DNA from: Microglena sp. YARC
Taxonomy: Eukaryota; Chlorophyta; Chlorophyceae; Chlamydomonadales; Chlamydomonadaceae
DNA: 64,000 nt
Reading direction: 5' to 3'
NCBI GenBank assembly: GCA_022414725.1
Contig: CM039464.1
Coordinates: 744,001-808,000, forward strand
A model generated the notes under the pieces. It was not told where the DNA came from. It did not search any database and worked only from the letters and a program-made list of their open reading frames with translations. Positions 52,406-58,198 of this stretch are shown here, piece by piece. The stretch's first letter is position 1. Each line of letters opens with the position of its first letter. The position numbers were made by a program, and so were the translations under genes.

Positions 52406-53619
52406 AGCATGCCTGCCTGTCATTTTTGTTATTGATGTGTGGGGACTGGTGAGGATGAGTATATGAGTGTGAAAATTGAGGTGACTGTGTAATCTTGTAA
52501 TCTTTTAATTGAGTCTTTTCAGGTATATAAAATGAATTCTACTGTGGTAGCAGAGTACAACATCCATGCGTTTTGTTTATAAATAATAGTTTATATGTTC
52601 AAAAGTTGTTTTTGAATACCACGGATCTTGTGATGAATATTGTGGTGGTGGTGTGGGGGGGGGCAGCATGCCTGCATGCACTTATTCGACACCGGCATAT
52701 CATATGATGTTGACCAAAGGCGAGAATGATATCATACAAATTGCAGCATTGAAATTGAAATTGTTACATCCGAGTAATGTGCCACTCTCAGGACGTGAAG
52801 TTAAGGACACCACTGCGTAAGCCGGAGCTAGCAAATTGCATCATATGATATTGTATATATAAGGAAACTTTAGCCTAGTCAGACTGCCGGCATCATTTGA
52901 TATCATATTGCCGTTCCCTAGTTCTTATTGGTATTGATGTGTGTGGATGGATAGTTGAGTGCATATGTGTGGGACAAAGGGGATGGTGTCTGGGGGAAAG
53001 GGGGTGGATGTGTACATATCGCAAGAAGACGACGGGGGATTTTTTGCGTAATGATGTTTCAGTCTAGAAGTAGGCCAAATAGGCTATACGGACTTGCCCA
53101 ACCGTGAGAGAGGGCCAGGGGCTGAAAACAAAAAAGTACTTATGAACTCAACCCTAAACAATTGTTTTGCCAATTCAGGGGCCCTGAATTTGTGCTACAG
53201 TCAAAAATTAACTGTATGATGATTAGGGGGATTTAATATAATAATTAGGTTGCATGTTACCTAGGCCAGGGGTGGCCAAATAGGCTGAAGGGACTTGGCC
53301 AAGCTGGAACAATCAAGATGGGCTCTATATTGATTATAGAATCTAACCTAGCCTTGTTTTCCCCTACGGTGATCAGGTATCCCAGGACGTGAAGATCAAC
53401 GGCATTGAGCTGGTGCAAGCAAGCTCGCCCAACATGTCATCCCCTCCTTGCGTGGAGATCACGGAAAGTGACCTAACTGTCTGTTCGTCAGCAGCAACTG
53501 AGGTCGTAGAATTAGTAGAGGAGGGAATGATCCTCCCTAGCAGTGTGGACTTCACACGGCTACTGTCGCAACACCAGCAGTGCTACGTGGTGGTGGATTT
53601 CCTGGAGCAGCTAGCGTGA
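35172..53619 (+). CDS. RIBF: Plastid-type FAD synthetase (FMN adenylyltransferase), seven exons
   Basis: The exons are 35172-35355, 39786-39851, 43236-43467, 46978-47102, 50123-50310, 51775-51972 and 53377-53619. All phases close and total 1236 nt: 411 codons and TGA. The product adenylates FMN with ATP to FAD. Exon 3 has [17 protein letters not shown] with the HxGH nucleotidyltransferase motif and [13 protein letters not shown]. Exon 4 to 5 reads ..[18 protein letters not shown].., and the exon 5/6 junction gives the SSSK-IR motif corresponding to the family's SSTxxR. The order matches plant plastid RibF enzymes, which lack the riboflavin kinase activity of bacterial RibF. Exon 1 is Ser/Arg/Ala/Pro-rich, as expected of a plastid transit peptide (inference). 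Introns of 1.4-4.4 kb are mostly junction arrays and microsatellites. It is divergent from the PRAT-like gene. Confidence 0.9.
36385..36520. repeat. 24-bp tandem array, six copies
   Basis: Unit AACATGCAACAATATAATTT plus GTAG, nearly perfect. Confidence 0.95.
36567..36736. mobile_element. TIR element (AGCTATGAGCAGCAGCTTCT family)
   Basis: Starts AGCTACGAGCAACAGCTTAT and ends GAGCTGCTCAGAGGCTGGTG..GTAGCC, an imperfect inverse. Single copy of the family clustered at 33.1-33.8 kb. Confidence 0.6.
37040..37243 (+). mobile_element. tRNA-derived SINE copy
   Basis: A tRNA-like head (CAATGGTTTAGCTC as A-box, GGGTTTGAATTCC as B-box) is followed by the SINE core ending CCCCACCAGGCGTTATCATT. This is the best copy for seeing the tRNA origin. 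Confidence 0.8.
37336..37547 (-). mobile_element. tRNA-derived SINE copy, inverted
   Basis: It begins AATGATAACGCCTGGTGGGG and ends with the inverse tRNA-like head (GGATTCAAACCTAGC..GAACCATTTGCTGAACC). With the copy 93 bp to its left it forms a large inverted repeat. Confidence 0.8.
37960..38105. repeat. Dispersed element, inverted partner of 22,885-22,995
   Basis: Contains GCCAAATTGGTCAGC, CAGCGCTTTTGAGTGC, GCGCCCACAGGGGGCTG and GGGGCTCAAAAAGCGCGC in the inverse order of the 22.9-kb copy. The blocks are themselves partly duplicated within this copy. Confidence 0.6.
38230..39785 (+). repeat. CCCTA-type satellite carrying acceptor copies of RIBF exon 2
   Basis: Two long blocks of CCCTACCCCCCTACC and CCCTACCCTA repeats. 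Each is followed by a copy of GCTGCTCAG|GTGTATCTGACTCC..TCTACGAGAACTG near 38,905 and 39,545, preceding the real exon 2 (GCTGCTCAG|GTGTACCAGACTC). The composite unit is about 640 bp. The CCCTA tract is not the TTTAGGG telomere repeat. Confidence 0.85.
39786..39851 (+). CDS. RIBF: RIBF exon 2
   Basis: Acceptor GGCTGCTCAG, donor TGTGACG|GTGAGTGC. The 66-nt exon is phase 1 in and out. It encodes [20 protein letters not shown]. It lies between the transit peptide and the conserved catalytic domain, so it is expected to be poorly conserved. Confidence 0.75.
39852..39970 (+). repeat. RIBF: Donor-junction micro-array of RIBF exon 2 (three extra copies)
   Basis: A 35-bp unit, CTCTATTGTGACG|GTnnGTnnAG plus TACACAGCCA, is repeated right after the real donor. 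Every copy keeps a GT donor dinucleotide at the junction. It is the smallest and cleanest donor array in the window. Confidence 0.9.
40030..40140. repeat. Poly-C followed by (CA)n
   Basis: A C-rich tract ending in a run of over 20 C, then about 70 bp of CA dinucleotides, within RIBF intron 2. Confidence 0.95.
40240..40560. other. Intron sequence with short GGCAACGCAAAA repeats
   Basis: Several units of AAAATGGCAACGCA near 40,285-40,385, then AT-rich unique-looking sequence. No coding exon recognised. Confidence 0.5.
40600..43235 (+). repeat. Trinucleotide megatract with acceptor copies of RIBF exon 3
   Basis: About 2.6 kb of CAG/CAC/CAT trinucleotides. Embedded at 41,566, 42,086 and 42,659 are copies of AG|TCCAACnAACGCCCAGC continuing TTACGCTCT, the start of RIBF exon 3. 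The huge open frames (Ile/Thr, Ser/Pro, Asp/Gly, Met/Val runs) on both strands are by-products of a stop-free trinucleotide. Confidence 0.9.
43236..43467 (+). CDS. RIBF: RIBF exon 3 (catalytic nucleotidyltransferase motif)
   Basis: Acceptor CACCATGCAG, donor ATGAATAG|GTGAGAGG. The 232-nt exon has phase 1 in and phase 2 out. It contains [11 protein letters not shown] (HxGH ATP-binding motif) and ..[19 protein letters not shown].., strongly conserved in plant RibF. Confidence 0.92.
43468..43875 (+). repeat. RIBF: Donor-junction array of RIBF exon 3 (three copies)
   Basis: Copies of the last ~130 bases of exon 3 (CTGTTGTCCTTTTCTGGCATGG.. to ..GTGTATGAATAGGTGAG) start near 43,488, 43,640 and 43,812, the last truncated. 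One copy has an extra A in ATGAAATAG. A poly-G run of about 30 lies at 43,785-43,814. Confidence 0.9.
43900..44000 (+). mobile_element. Short SINE-like copy
   Basis: GAAATTGAAATTGTTACATCC...GGACGTGAAGTTAAGGACACC..GCGTAAGC.GGAGCTAGC, flanked on both sides by TGGAGGGGGATC (12 bp), a likely target duplication. It shares its core with the 9.3-kb SINE and with the nested copy at 52,746. Confidence 0.7.
44081..44238 (+). mobile_element. TIR element (AGCTATGAGCAGCAGCTTCT family)
   Basis: Starts AGCTAAAAGTAGCAGATTCTAGGCAGCT and ends AGCTGCCTAGAAGCTGCTGCTCATAGCC, near-perfect inverted repeats of about 30 bp around a 100-bp interior. The Tyr/Ser frames inside are not genes. Confidence 0.75.
44275..46977 (+). 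repeat. RIBF: Acceptor-junction array of RIBF exon 4 (about 18 copies)
   Basis: From about 45,090 there are about twelve near-identical 159-160 bp units, preceded by about six degenerate ones. Each unit contains ACACAG|GTCTCCTCGCCAGCGC and TCAATCCCCTTCCA, i.e. the exon-4 acceptor and first ~35 exon bases, plus CA-rich intron. Homogeneity suggests recent turnover. Many copies keep the pyrimidine/AG acceptor context. Confidence 0.92.
46978..47102 (+). CDS. RIBF: RIBF exon 4
   Basis: Acceptor CCCACACAG, donor TTTCG|GTGAGACC. The 125-nt exon has phase 2 in and phase 1 out. It encodes [20 protein letters not shown].. and ..[12 protein letters not shown] chose this acceptor because it alone closes the phase from exon 3. 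The nearer CCAAG at 47,009 does not. Confidence 0.9.
47103..48975 (+). repeat. RIBF: Donor-junction array of RIBF exon 4 (16 further copies of 116 bp)
   Basis: The unit starts with TCCTAGCCCTCGACTTAAAAG, continues with GCTAGCGGTGTGGTTGCGGG and AACTATCGATTCG|GTGAGACC, then about 50 bp ending CGTATATCCACCCC. Together with the exon itself there are 17 copies. Internal copies are almost identical while the first and last differ. The exon part stays open and the GT donor is intact in every copy, with only a few one-base insertions. Confidence 0.95.
49000..50122 (+). repeat. CA-rich array upstream of RIBF exon 5
   Basis: Imperfect units of ACTCGAACATGCACnTGCATGC plus ACACACTCACTCACAC. One stray copy of the exon-4 donor (TATCGATTCGGTGAGACCC) lies near 49,180. 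I see no exon-5 bases in the units. Confidence 0.85.
50123..50310 (+). CDS. RIBF: RIBF exon 5
   Basis: Acceptor GCTTTCTTCAG, donor TCGAAG|GTGTGTAGC. The 188-nt exon has phase 1 in and phase 0 out. It encodes [18 protein letters not shown].. and ends ..EEEQVSSSK, the first half of the SSTxxR-like motif. Confidence 0.92.
50480..51350 (+). repeat. About 103-bp acceptor-like array upstream of RIBF exon 6 (nine copies)
   Basis: Each unit has CTCACATTCCCCCAG|ATTCAAACTCCACAAACGC and a CCCTATCCCCAACCCCAAGC tract. The acceptor context resembles that of exon 6 (CATTCCCCAG|ATCC), but the exon bases have diverged, so derivation from exon 6 is likely but not certain. Confidence 0.75.
51441..51615. mobile_element. 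hAT-like MITE
   Basis: Left flank TATGTAAC and right flank TATATAAC form an 8-bp target duplication with one mismatch. The ends are CAGGGACCTGCA and TATTGCTGTTCCCTT. The interior is shared with the 3977 copy. Confidence 0.8.
51775..51972 (+). CDS. RIBF: RIBF exon 6
   Basis: Acceptor CATTCCCCAG, donor GCCCAG|GTACGAG. The 198-nt exon is phase 0 at both ends. It encodes [20 protein letters not shown].., completing the SSxxxR motif begun in exon 5 and the conserved GDV..LGRAYRL segment. Confidence 0.92.
52100..52470 (+). repeat. About 115-bp tandem repeat with poly-G runs, four copies
   Basis: Units GCATGCCTGCCTGTCATTTTTGTTATTGATG and GGGGACTG..GAGTATATG, each ending in a poly-G run of roughly 13, 35 and 40 G. 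The lengths of the runs are probably assembly-limited. Confidence 0.95.
52690..52920. mobile_element. hAT-like MITE split by a nested insertion
   Basis: Shares CATATGATGTTGACCAAAGG and CAGTCAGACTGCCGGCATCA..TTGCCGTTCCCTA with the other MITEs. It is interrupted at 52,746-52,832 by a short SINE-like element. Confidence 0.8.
52746..52832 (+). mobile_element. Nested SINE-like insertion with 8-bp TSD
   Basis: It is flanked by AAATTGCA at 52,738-52,745 and 52,833-52,840, and removing one copy restores the MITE sequence. The core GGACGTGAAGTTAAGGACACC is shared with 43,900-44,000. Confidence 0.85.
53061..53110. repeat. Dispersed ~45-bp motif (CAGTCCAGGGGTAGGCCAAATAGGC)
   Basis: Consensus CAGTCCAGGGGTAGCCAAAT, then AGGCTAAAGGGACTTGCCCA and ACCGTG. 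Copies: about 3798-3850 (inverted), 8676 and the following satellite, 9587, 13,345, 37,570, here, 53,267 and 53,768-53,815 (inverted). Upstream there is often TGTATGTATGTTA. It may be the end of an unrecognised element. Confidence 0.7.
53377..53619 (+). CDS. RIBF: RIBF exon 7 (terminal)
   Basis: Acceptor CGGTGATCAG, phase 0, TGA at 53,617-53,619. It encodes [16 protein letters not shown].. and ..[20 protein letters not shown]... It corresponds to the C-terminal beta-rich part of plant RibF. Confidence 0.85.
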   Translation, partial: VSQDVKINGIELVQASSPNMSSPPCVEITESDLTVCSSAATEVVELVEEGMILPSSVDFTRLLSQHQQCYVVVDFLEQLA

Positions 53620-53690
53620 CAGTCGGTCAGCAGCAAGCGAGGTAGTAGAATAAGTAGAGGAAATGATCTTTACCTTGCTCTTAGACGCAC
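53620..53690 (+). repeat. Partial copy of RIBF exon 7 in the 3' flank
   Basis: CAGCAGCAAGCGAGGTAGTAG..TAAGTAGAGGAAATGATC repeats CAGCAGCAACTGAGGTCGTAG.. of exon 7, 140 bp downstream. This is a single degenerate donor-side-type duplication of a terminal exon. Confidence 0.8.
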
Positions 53691-53699
53691 CAGCAAGCT

Positions 53700-54440
53700 T
53701 TGGGATTGGCTAGTGCGTATAAAAGCTGGCACGACATGTGACATGCATTCAAATGCAGCGTTTATCTATCACGGTCGGGCAAGTCCCTTAAGCCTACCCT
53801 TGGACTGTAACACACATACGTACATCTATGGGATTGGCTCAGTCGCCCCCTAATGGAGCTTGGTGTACGCGCATTCCCGAAAATGAACAGTCGTGAAAGG
53901 ACGGCCGTTTTGTTAGGTGCCCAATCCGTCATCATTTGCAGTCCCAAGCTTTAAACTTTTAAGGCACTGACAGCAGCGGGTTTCAGGCGGGTTCACGGGT
54001 TGTTGTTGCTACTCACTTGTGTAACAAATGTTATCCATGTGCACAATGCATGTTTCCTTGAGGAGTCCTAAAAACACCAGGAGGCGAAGCCCCCCATATT
54101 ACCCGTGGTACTTCGAGCTGATGACCCTTATACGACCCTGATAACTCACAGTTCTGGCATCAGGCTTGCATCGCCACCCAATTTAACCAATACAAAGCTG
54201 AACAGAGCTAAACTGCAAGGTGACCCTCGTGCTCACTACAACCTACCTATGGAGCATGCCGGTCTTCGGGTCTTTTTCGATAACTTCATTTTACTTCAAA
54301 AAACCAGTAGGGGTCCTTCCGATAGTCCCTCCGCACGAATTATATCTCGGAGGATGTCCGGTAGATTTTCCCGTGCAATACCGTGGCAGCAGTACCGTGA
54401 TTTGCCATGGATGATTCGCCTAAGATTCGGGAGCTGACGC
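53700..54440. other. Junction between host gene and provirus, no gene called
   Basis: Contains an inverted copy of the 45-bp dispersed motif (53,768-53,815). There are also two direct repeats of GATTCGCCTnAnAGATTCGnGAGCTGACG at about 54,412-54,470. The plus frame 54,105-54,437 has no family resemblance I recognise. The viral left end probably lies here, but the right end is outside the window, so terminal repeats cannot be compared. Confidence 0.4.
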
Positions 54441-54588
54441 GATTCGCCTTATAGATTCGAGAGCTGACGTGTGTCCCGCGAATAGATAAGAAAAAATACG
54501 ACAAAATACGACAAAATACGATTCATTACACTTTGTTGCACCTTTCTACTCTCCGCGCAGGATGAGGAAGTTGGTTAGCGGAACGCCG

Positions 54589-54887
54589 CTATAACATGAC
54601 TTTGCCTATGCCCTGCGCAACTCTCCCGATTCCGCTCGCTTTGGATAGTATTTTCTCAGCTTCCGGTGAAAAGCCATTTAACGCAGACCCTACACTTCTG
54701 ATCCCATCTGCCACGCCTCCTTGTCCCAACATGTCCGCTATCCCCGCTGCGGCGTTAGACACCGGTATAGAGAACTGTCCCACCTTCCGTACGATATTCC
54801 CCCAAAATCGGCTACCCTTCTCACTGCAGAACCAAAGGAACCAATGGCGCGTCCAACTCCAGATTTGATTGAATCAAAAAGGCCCAT
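54589..54887 (-). pseudogene. PLV small amphipathic protein (frameshifted)
   Basis: Starts ATG at 54,887 (MGLFDSIKSGVGRAIGSF..). The frame moves by one base in the C5/A4 run at 54,799-54,807 and continues ..VGQFSIPVSNAAAGIAD.. to a stop at 54,589. The whole span is one base short of 100 codons. The Gly/Ala-rich amphipathic start resembles membrane-active virion peptides of adenovirus-like viruses, but the role is an inference. Confidence 0.6.
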
Positions 54888-54909
54888 ATTATATAATAGC
54901 CCTGGATAT

Positions 54910-55738
54910 TTATTTCAGTGCAAGTAAGGTAATTTTATCGTTTAGGTTTTTCGAAATTGATAAAATCGATTCTATAGGATCGTTTTTGGATTCATAATCT
55001 ATCCTCAAAGTAATTCTCCAGTCGTAGGGAAAAGGTCCTATCTCGTCTTTGTGTTCGTCCTTGATTGATAATTCCAGTTCTGACACGTGAGACGCGCTGG
55101 TGTAGAAGCTAAAATCGTCATTCACATTTTGATAAATGATGTTGGCAAAACTAGGAACGTTAACAGGGACCCTTATTAATACATCTGATTCCTGTGCATT
55201 GGTTTAACGGAAATTATTCACAGCCGAGTTAGATACCTTTGGGAGGTTATGATGAATTGTCAGGAAACTTTCTAAGTTCAAACGCAATGGGAAGCTGCTA
55301 ACAATCTGTGATCCACTTGGCTTATCATGTGGGAGGAACCCAAATAAATATGAACTTTTATCTTTGAATTCAAACCCAAAATTTGGACCAGGTGTGTTAA
55401 AAGTGCATAATCCGTTTATTTCATTGTGGTTTATGGTCCAGCCTGGTAGTAAAGTGTTCAGTGTTGCTAACCATTGATCCAGGTCGTAGTTTCCAACAGG
55501 GATTCTAACGGATGTCTTTGTCCCATTATTAACAACACTGAAGTCATTGTTACTCGCCCTAATACTATAGAAACATCTATTGATTATTAAATCCGTAACG
55601 GTTATTTTAGTACGACCACCGAATTCGTTATGTAAGATCCCTGCAGGTAGACTTGTTGTGAAGTTATCTGGTGTCCCAGATGTTCTGTATTGTGAGCTGA
55701 TGTATATTAATTGAGTTTTTGACAACAATGGGCGCCAT
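54910..55738 (-). pseudogene. PLV virion-type protein, frameshift plus in-frame TAA
   Basis: ATG at 55,738-55,736 overlaps the stop of the upstream gene (TAATG). After about seven codons an extra base in the A5 run (plus-strand T 55,716-55,720) is needed to reach the main frame, ..QLIYISSQYRTSGTPDN... A TAA at 55,206-55,204 interrupts the same frame, which goes on for 97 codons (..YDWRITLRIDYE..). Correcting for the one base gives 276 codons. The beta-rich pattern ending W.ITLRIDY is recurrent in PLV and virophage structural proteins. Confidence 0.65.
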
Positions 55739-56139
55739 TATATAATTTCGTAGATAATAACTGATAGAATGAAATTTGGGAATCCAACATACAGATTTCC
55801 AGCGGCATCGTATACTGTTATATTTAATTGTTGATTTTTCAGAGACGGGATTAGCTTGTGACCTGGTGTATTGCTTGTAATTGTCTTAACAATACTGTGG
55901 GTTTCCCCTCCTAAAATCAGATTTGTTCTCTCTCCATTCACTGAATTATCAAAGGAGGTTTGAGCGAAGATGCCATTTGCGCTCATGCAGAATGGCCCTG
56001 GTTTACTTGCAGTGGTAAATGATTCAACAGCCAGCTGGTATCCCTTTTCATTGTATGGCAGGTCGCAATTTAGTTTTAATTGGTAGTTCTGTGTTGATGT
56101 ATTGTATGAGCTAAATAACGTTACTCTCTGCCAAGCCAT
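55738..56139 (-). CDS. PLV virion-type protein, intact, 133 aa
   Basis: ATG at 56,139 directly after the TAA of the preceding gene. Reads MAWQRVTLFSSYNTSTQNY.. and ..ITVYDAAGNLYVGFPNFIL... The end resembles jelly-roll strands of small capsid-associated proteins. No catalytic motif is visible. It is one of the few undamaged genes here. Confidence 0.65.
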   Translation of the reverse strand: MAWQRVTLFSSYNTSTQNYQLKLNCDLPYNEKGYQLAVESFTTASKPGPFCMSANGIFAQTSFDNSVNGERTNLILGGETHSIVKTITSNTPGHKLIPSLKNQQLNITVYDAAGNLYVGFPNFILSVIIYEII

Positions 56140-56391
56140 TTATATTACTGTATATTTTTCATTTTCTACAGTGACCAAACCTTCCAAGACCTCGTTTGAA
56201 ACCGATTTTTTCTGCTTATTCATATCTTTCCGTATACGTTTTTTGTCCCTATACATGAGTGGTTAAGCAATATGTAGGGAAATGCACGAATCCACTAAAT
56301 ATTCCGGCAGTCCGGGTGACAAGTCCAATACTGCTGCTTTCAGATACTTGTAATCATTGGTCTGTCTATATTCATTTGTGATAGCCGCCAT
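56140..56391 (-). pseudogene. PLV small basic protein with in-frame TAA
   Basis: ATG at 56,391 (MAAITNEYRQTNDYKYLKAA..), 84 codons to TAA at 56,140, which abuts the next ATG. Codon 43 (56,265-56,263) is TAA, after which the frame continues ..RDKKRIRKDMNKQKKSV... The precise length in codons and the tight spacing support one original gene. Function unknown. Confidence 0.6.
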
Positions 56392-56419
56392 TGTTTAACA
56401 ATAATTCAGAAAAATAATT

Positions 56420-57283
56420 TTACTGTAAGCTGAGAATGATGTCGAAATTCTTTTTGAACCTTTGGCTTTTGTCTTGTGTAAAATCCATCACAAGTGCATC
56501 ATGTTCGTTTCCCGTTGCGTGCAGATAGAGTGCTTCAAACTTCTGTAGAGTGATAGAACTACTTACTTCTTCGTATAAATCCTCCAAGATCTTAGTGCTG
56601 GCAAACTTGAATAGCACAAAAAGACTTGTATTGGTTCGAATAGACTTAGGGATTGCTTTGAGATTCTGTGTGCATATCATTATGTTTATACCCAAATGTC
56701 TGTTCTTGAGAACCAAATTAGTCAAGGCTGATTTACCAACAGATTTAAATGCGCTACTGCCAACAAGGTCGTCTAATATGAGATATACCACACAACCGTT
56801 TGGGTACTTGCAGGTAGGTCGTTGGTATCCGGTTCTCTCAAGGAAATCGATTTCTTCATATGATAATCCGTCTATGTTGCCTTTCATAAACTTGGAATAA
56901 ACAATCATCTGCCTTCTGCATTCTTCTGTATTTTCCTTTTCAAGTTTTATGTTTTCAATCACTTCTAAAAGTTTGGAGTCTGAATATTCTGAAATGATAT
57001 CATTTGGATCAATTTTCAAGCAATTAAATACAGGGTTAGCATCATGTGTCGGGGAAATTACTATAACTCTCATATCTTGTTTGCCATTAAATCCATAAAT
57101 CTCGAATTGTTTCAATAATTTGCAGAGACTGTACGTCTTCCCACTTCCCCTGGAGCCGACGAGGAGTGACACAAAATAATTACGTGGCAGAGCTGAATTG
57201 AGGGACTGTGGATACTTGTTTGCTTTGTATTGGAGTGGTTTATGACTGAAATTTGCTACTGCGTTCTCAACAATATTTATCAC
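56420..57283 (-). CDS. PLV genome-packaging ATPase (A32/FtsK-HerA type)
   Basis: Walker A GSRGSGKT at residues 43-50 of the open frame. Walker B is VYLILDDL around residue 168, then a sensor-like NIMICTQN. It pumps viral DNA into preformed capsids and is a hallmark of PLVs, virophages and polintons. Length is about 287 aa, normal for the family. No ATG precedes the conserved start (TAA-TTA-GTG-ATA..). Either GTG is used or the start codon was lost, so I keep it as CDS with that caveat. Confidence 0.88.
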   Translation of the reverse strand: MINIVENAVANFSHKPLQYKANKYPQSLNSALPRNYFVSLLVGSRGSGKTYSLCKLLKQFEIYGFNGKQDMRVIVISPTHDANPVFNCLKIDPNDIISEYSDSKLLEVIENIKLEKENTEECRRQMIVYSKFMKGNIDGLSYEEIDFLERTGYQRPTCKYPNGCVVYLILDDLVGSSAFKSVGKSALTNLVLKNRHLGINIMICTQNLKAIPKSIRTNTSLFVLFKFASTKILEDLYEEVSSSITLQKFEALYLHATGNEHDALVMDFTQDKSQRFKKNFDIILSLQ

Positions 57284-57305
57284 TAATTACATTGTAGAAT
57301 ATTAA

Positions 57306-57809
57306 TCAAAATGGACATGTGTGACCAGGAAAGAGTGATTGGTAAGCGACTCGTTTGCCCTCGTTTAATATTTTTTCCCTAAGAAGTTGTACTGTATCTT
57401 CTTGAGTAAGTATTGGCCTAGCTTTGGTGACCTTCAGACGTTTTTCAATGTATTTTGATATCTGTTGTACCTCTCCTTCTTCTTCTTCTGATTGAGAATC
57501 TGTTACCATCTGTTGATCTTCGTCTGAACTGTCTAGAGCAACAACAACATCCTTCTTCAGCTTTTTAAAGACAGTGTTTTTGCGACGTGTCATTTCTGCC
57601 GTTTTTTCTTGTTTTTGGACTTCTTTCTCTTGAATCTTCAGTTATTTATCCTGTCGTGTAATCTCTCCTAATTCCCGCCTTTTTGCCCATGCTTTTTCTC
57701 TGGCGATAGCCAATGCTGCTTTCTGTTTCTCGGACATAATTCGTTTAGCTTTGACTGGTATCACTTCAATGTCTTCTAATAGGTTGCTATCTTCTTCTAT
57801 ATTCTCCAT
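57306..57809 (-). pseudogene. PLV Lys/Glu-rich coiled-coil protein with in-frame TAA
   Basis: ATG at 57,809 (MENIEEDSNLLEDIEV..), then the basic helix ..MSEKQKAALAIAREKAW... TAA at codon 56 (57,644-57,642) is followed in the same frame by ..TRRKNTVFKKLKKDVV.. and an acidic stretch ..SQSEEEEGEVQQ.. to 57,306, 168 codons in all. Lys-rich MSEKQKAAL-type proteins are common in PLVs and giant viruses, with role unknown. Confidence 0.65.
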
Positions 57810-57861
57810 ATGTGATTTTACATTAGAAAAGATTAGAATTAATTAGAAAAATTAAATAGAC

Positions 57862-57890
57862 TGTTTTGCTAGCAGAGCTAACCAAACAGA
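57862..57890 (-). terminator. Hairpin at gene end, copy 2
   Basis: Minus strand TGTTTGGTTAGCTCTGCTAGCA: stem GTTAGC/GCTAGC with a CTCT-type loop. It overlaps the stop codon and is nearly identical to the hairpin after the capsid gene. A 3'-end or termination signal is the simplest reading. Confidence 0.5.
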
Positions 57891-58190
57891 AACCTAAGAA
57901 CCAAGAACACCAACACATTATTTTTATGTTTTCTGGGTTCTGCGTTCCGAGTTTCTGAGTGGATATCGAAGATGATCCAATCAGATTTATTGGAATTTGG
58001 GATATACTGGGAGAGTTCGGAGTATTTTGACTGCATTAGGCTTCCTTGGAATAGGTCTTCCCCAGAGAAGGTCTGATTCATGTAAGGGTGTGCGTATTGT
58101 TCGTCTGCCAATAAAGTTTGTTGCTGGTTGATTGTACTGTGTTTTTTTCGGCCAGGACTCGATGCAGAGAGGTAACATATATTTGTCCAT
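57878..58190 (-). pseudogene. PLV small protein (frameshifted)
   Basis: ATG at 58,190 (MDKYMLPLCIESWPKK..). The frame shifts at the seven-base A run (plus-strand T 58,142-58,148) into ..LLADEQYAHPYMNQTF.. and ends with TAG at 57,880-57,878, inside a hairpin. The span is one base longer than 104 codons. Function unknown. Confidence 0.55.
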
Positions 58191-58198
58191 GTTATATA

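Noticed and set aside
54105..54437. Plus-strand 110-codon ORF near the viral left end
   Set aside because: No recognisable similarity, overlaps another frame of equal quality and a local direct repeat; could be viral, but unsupported.
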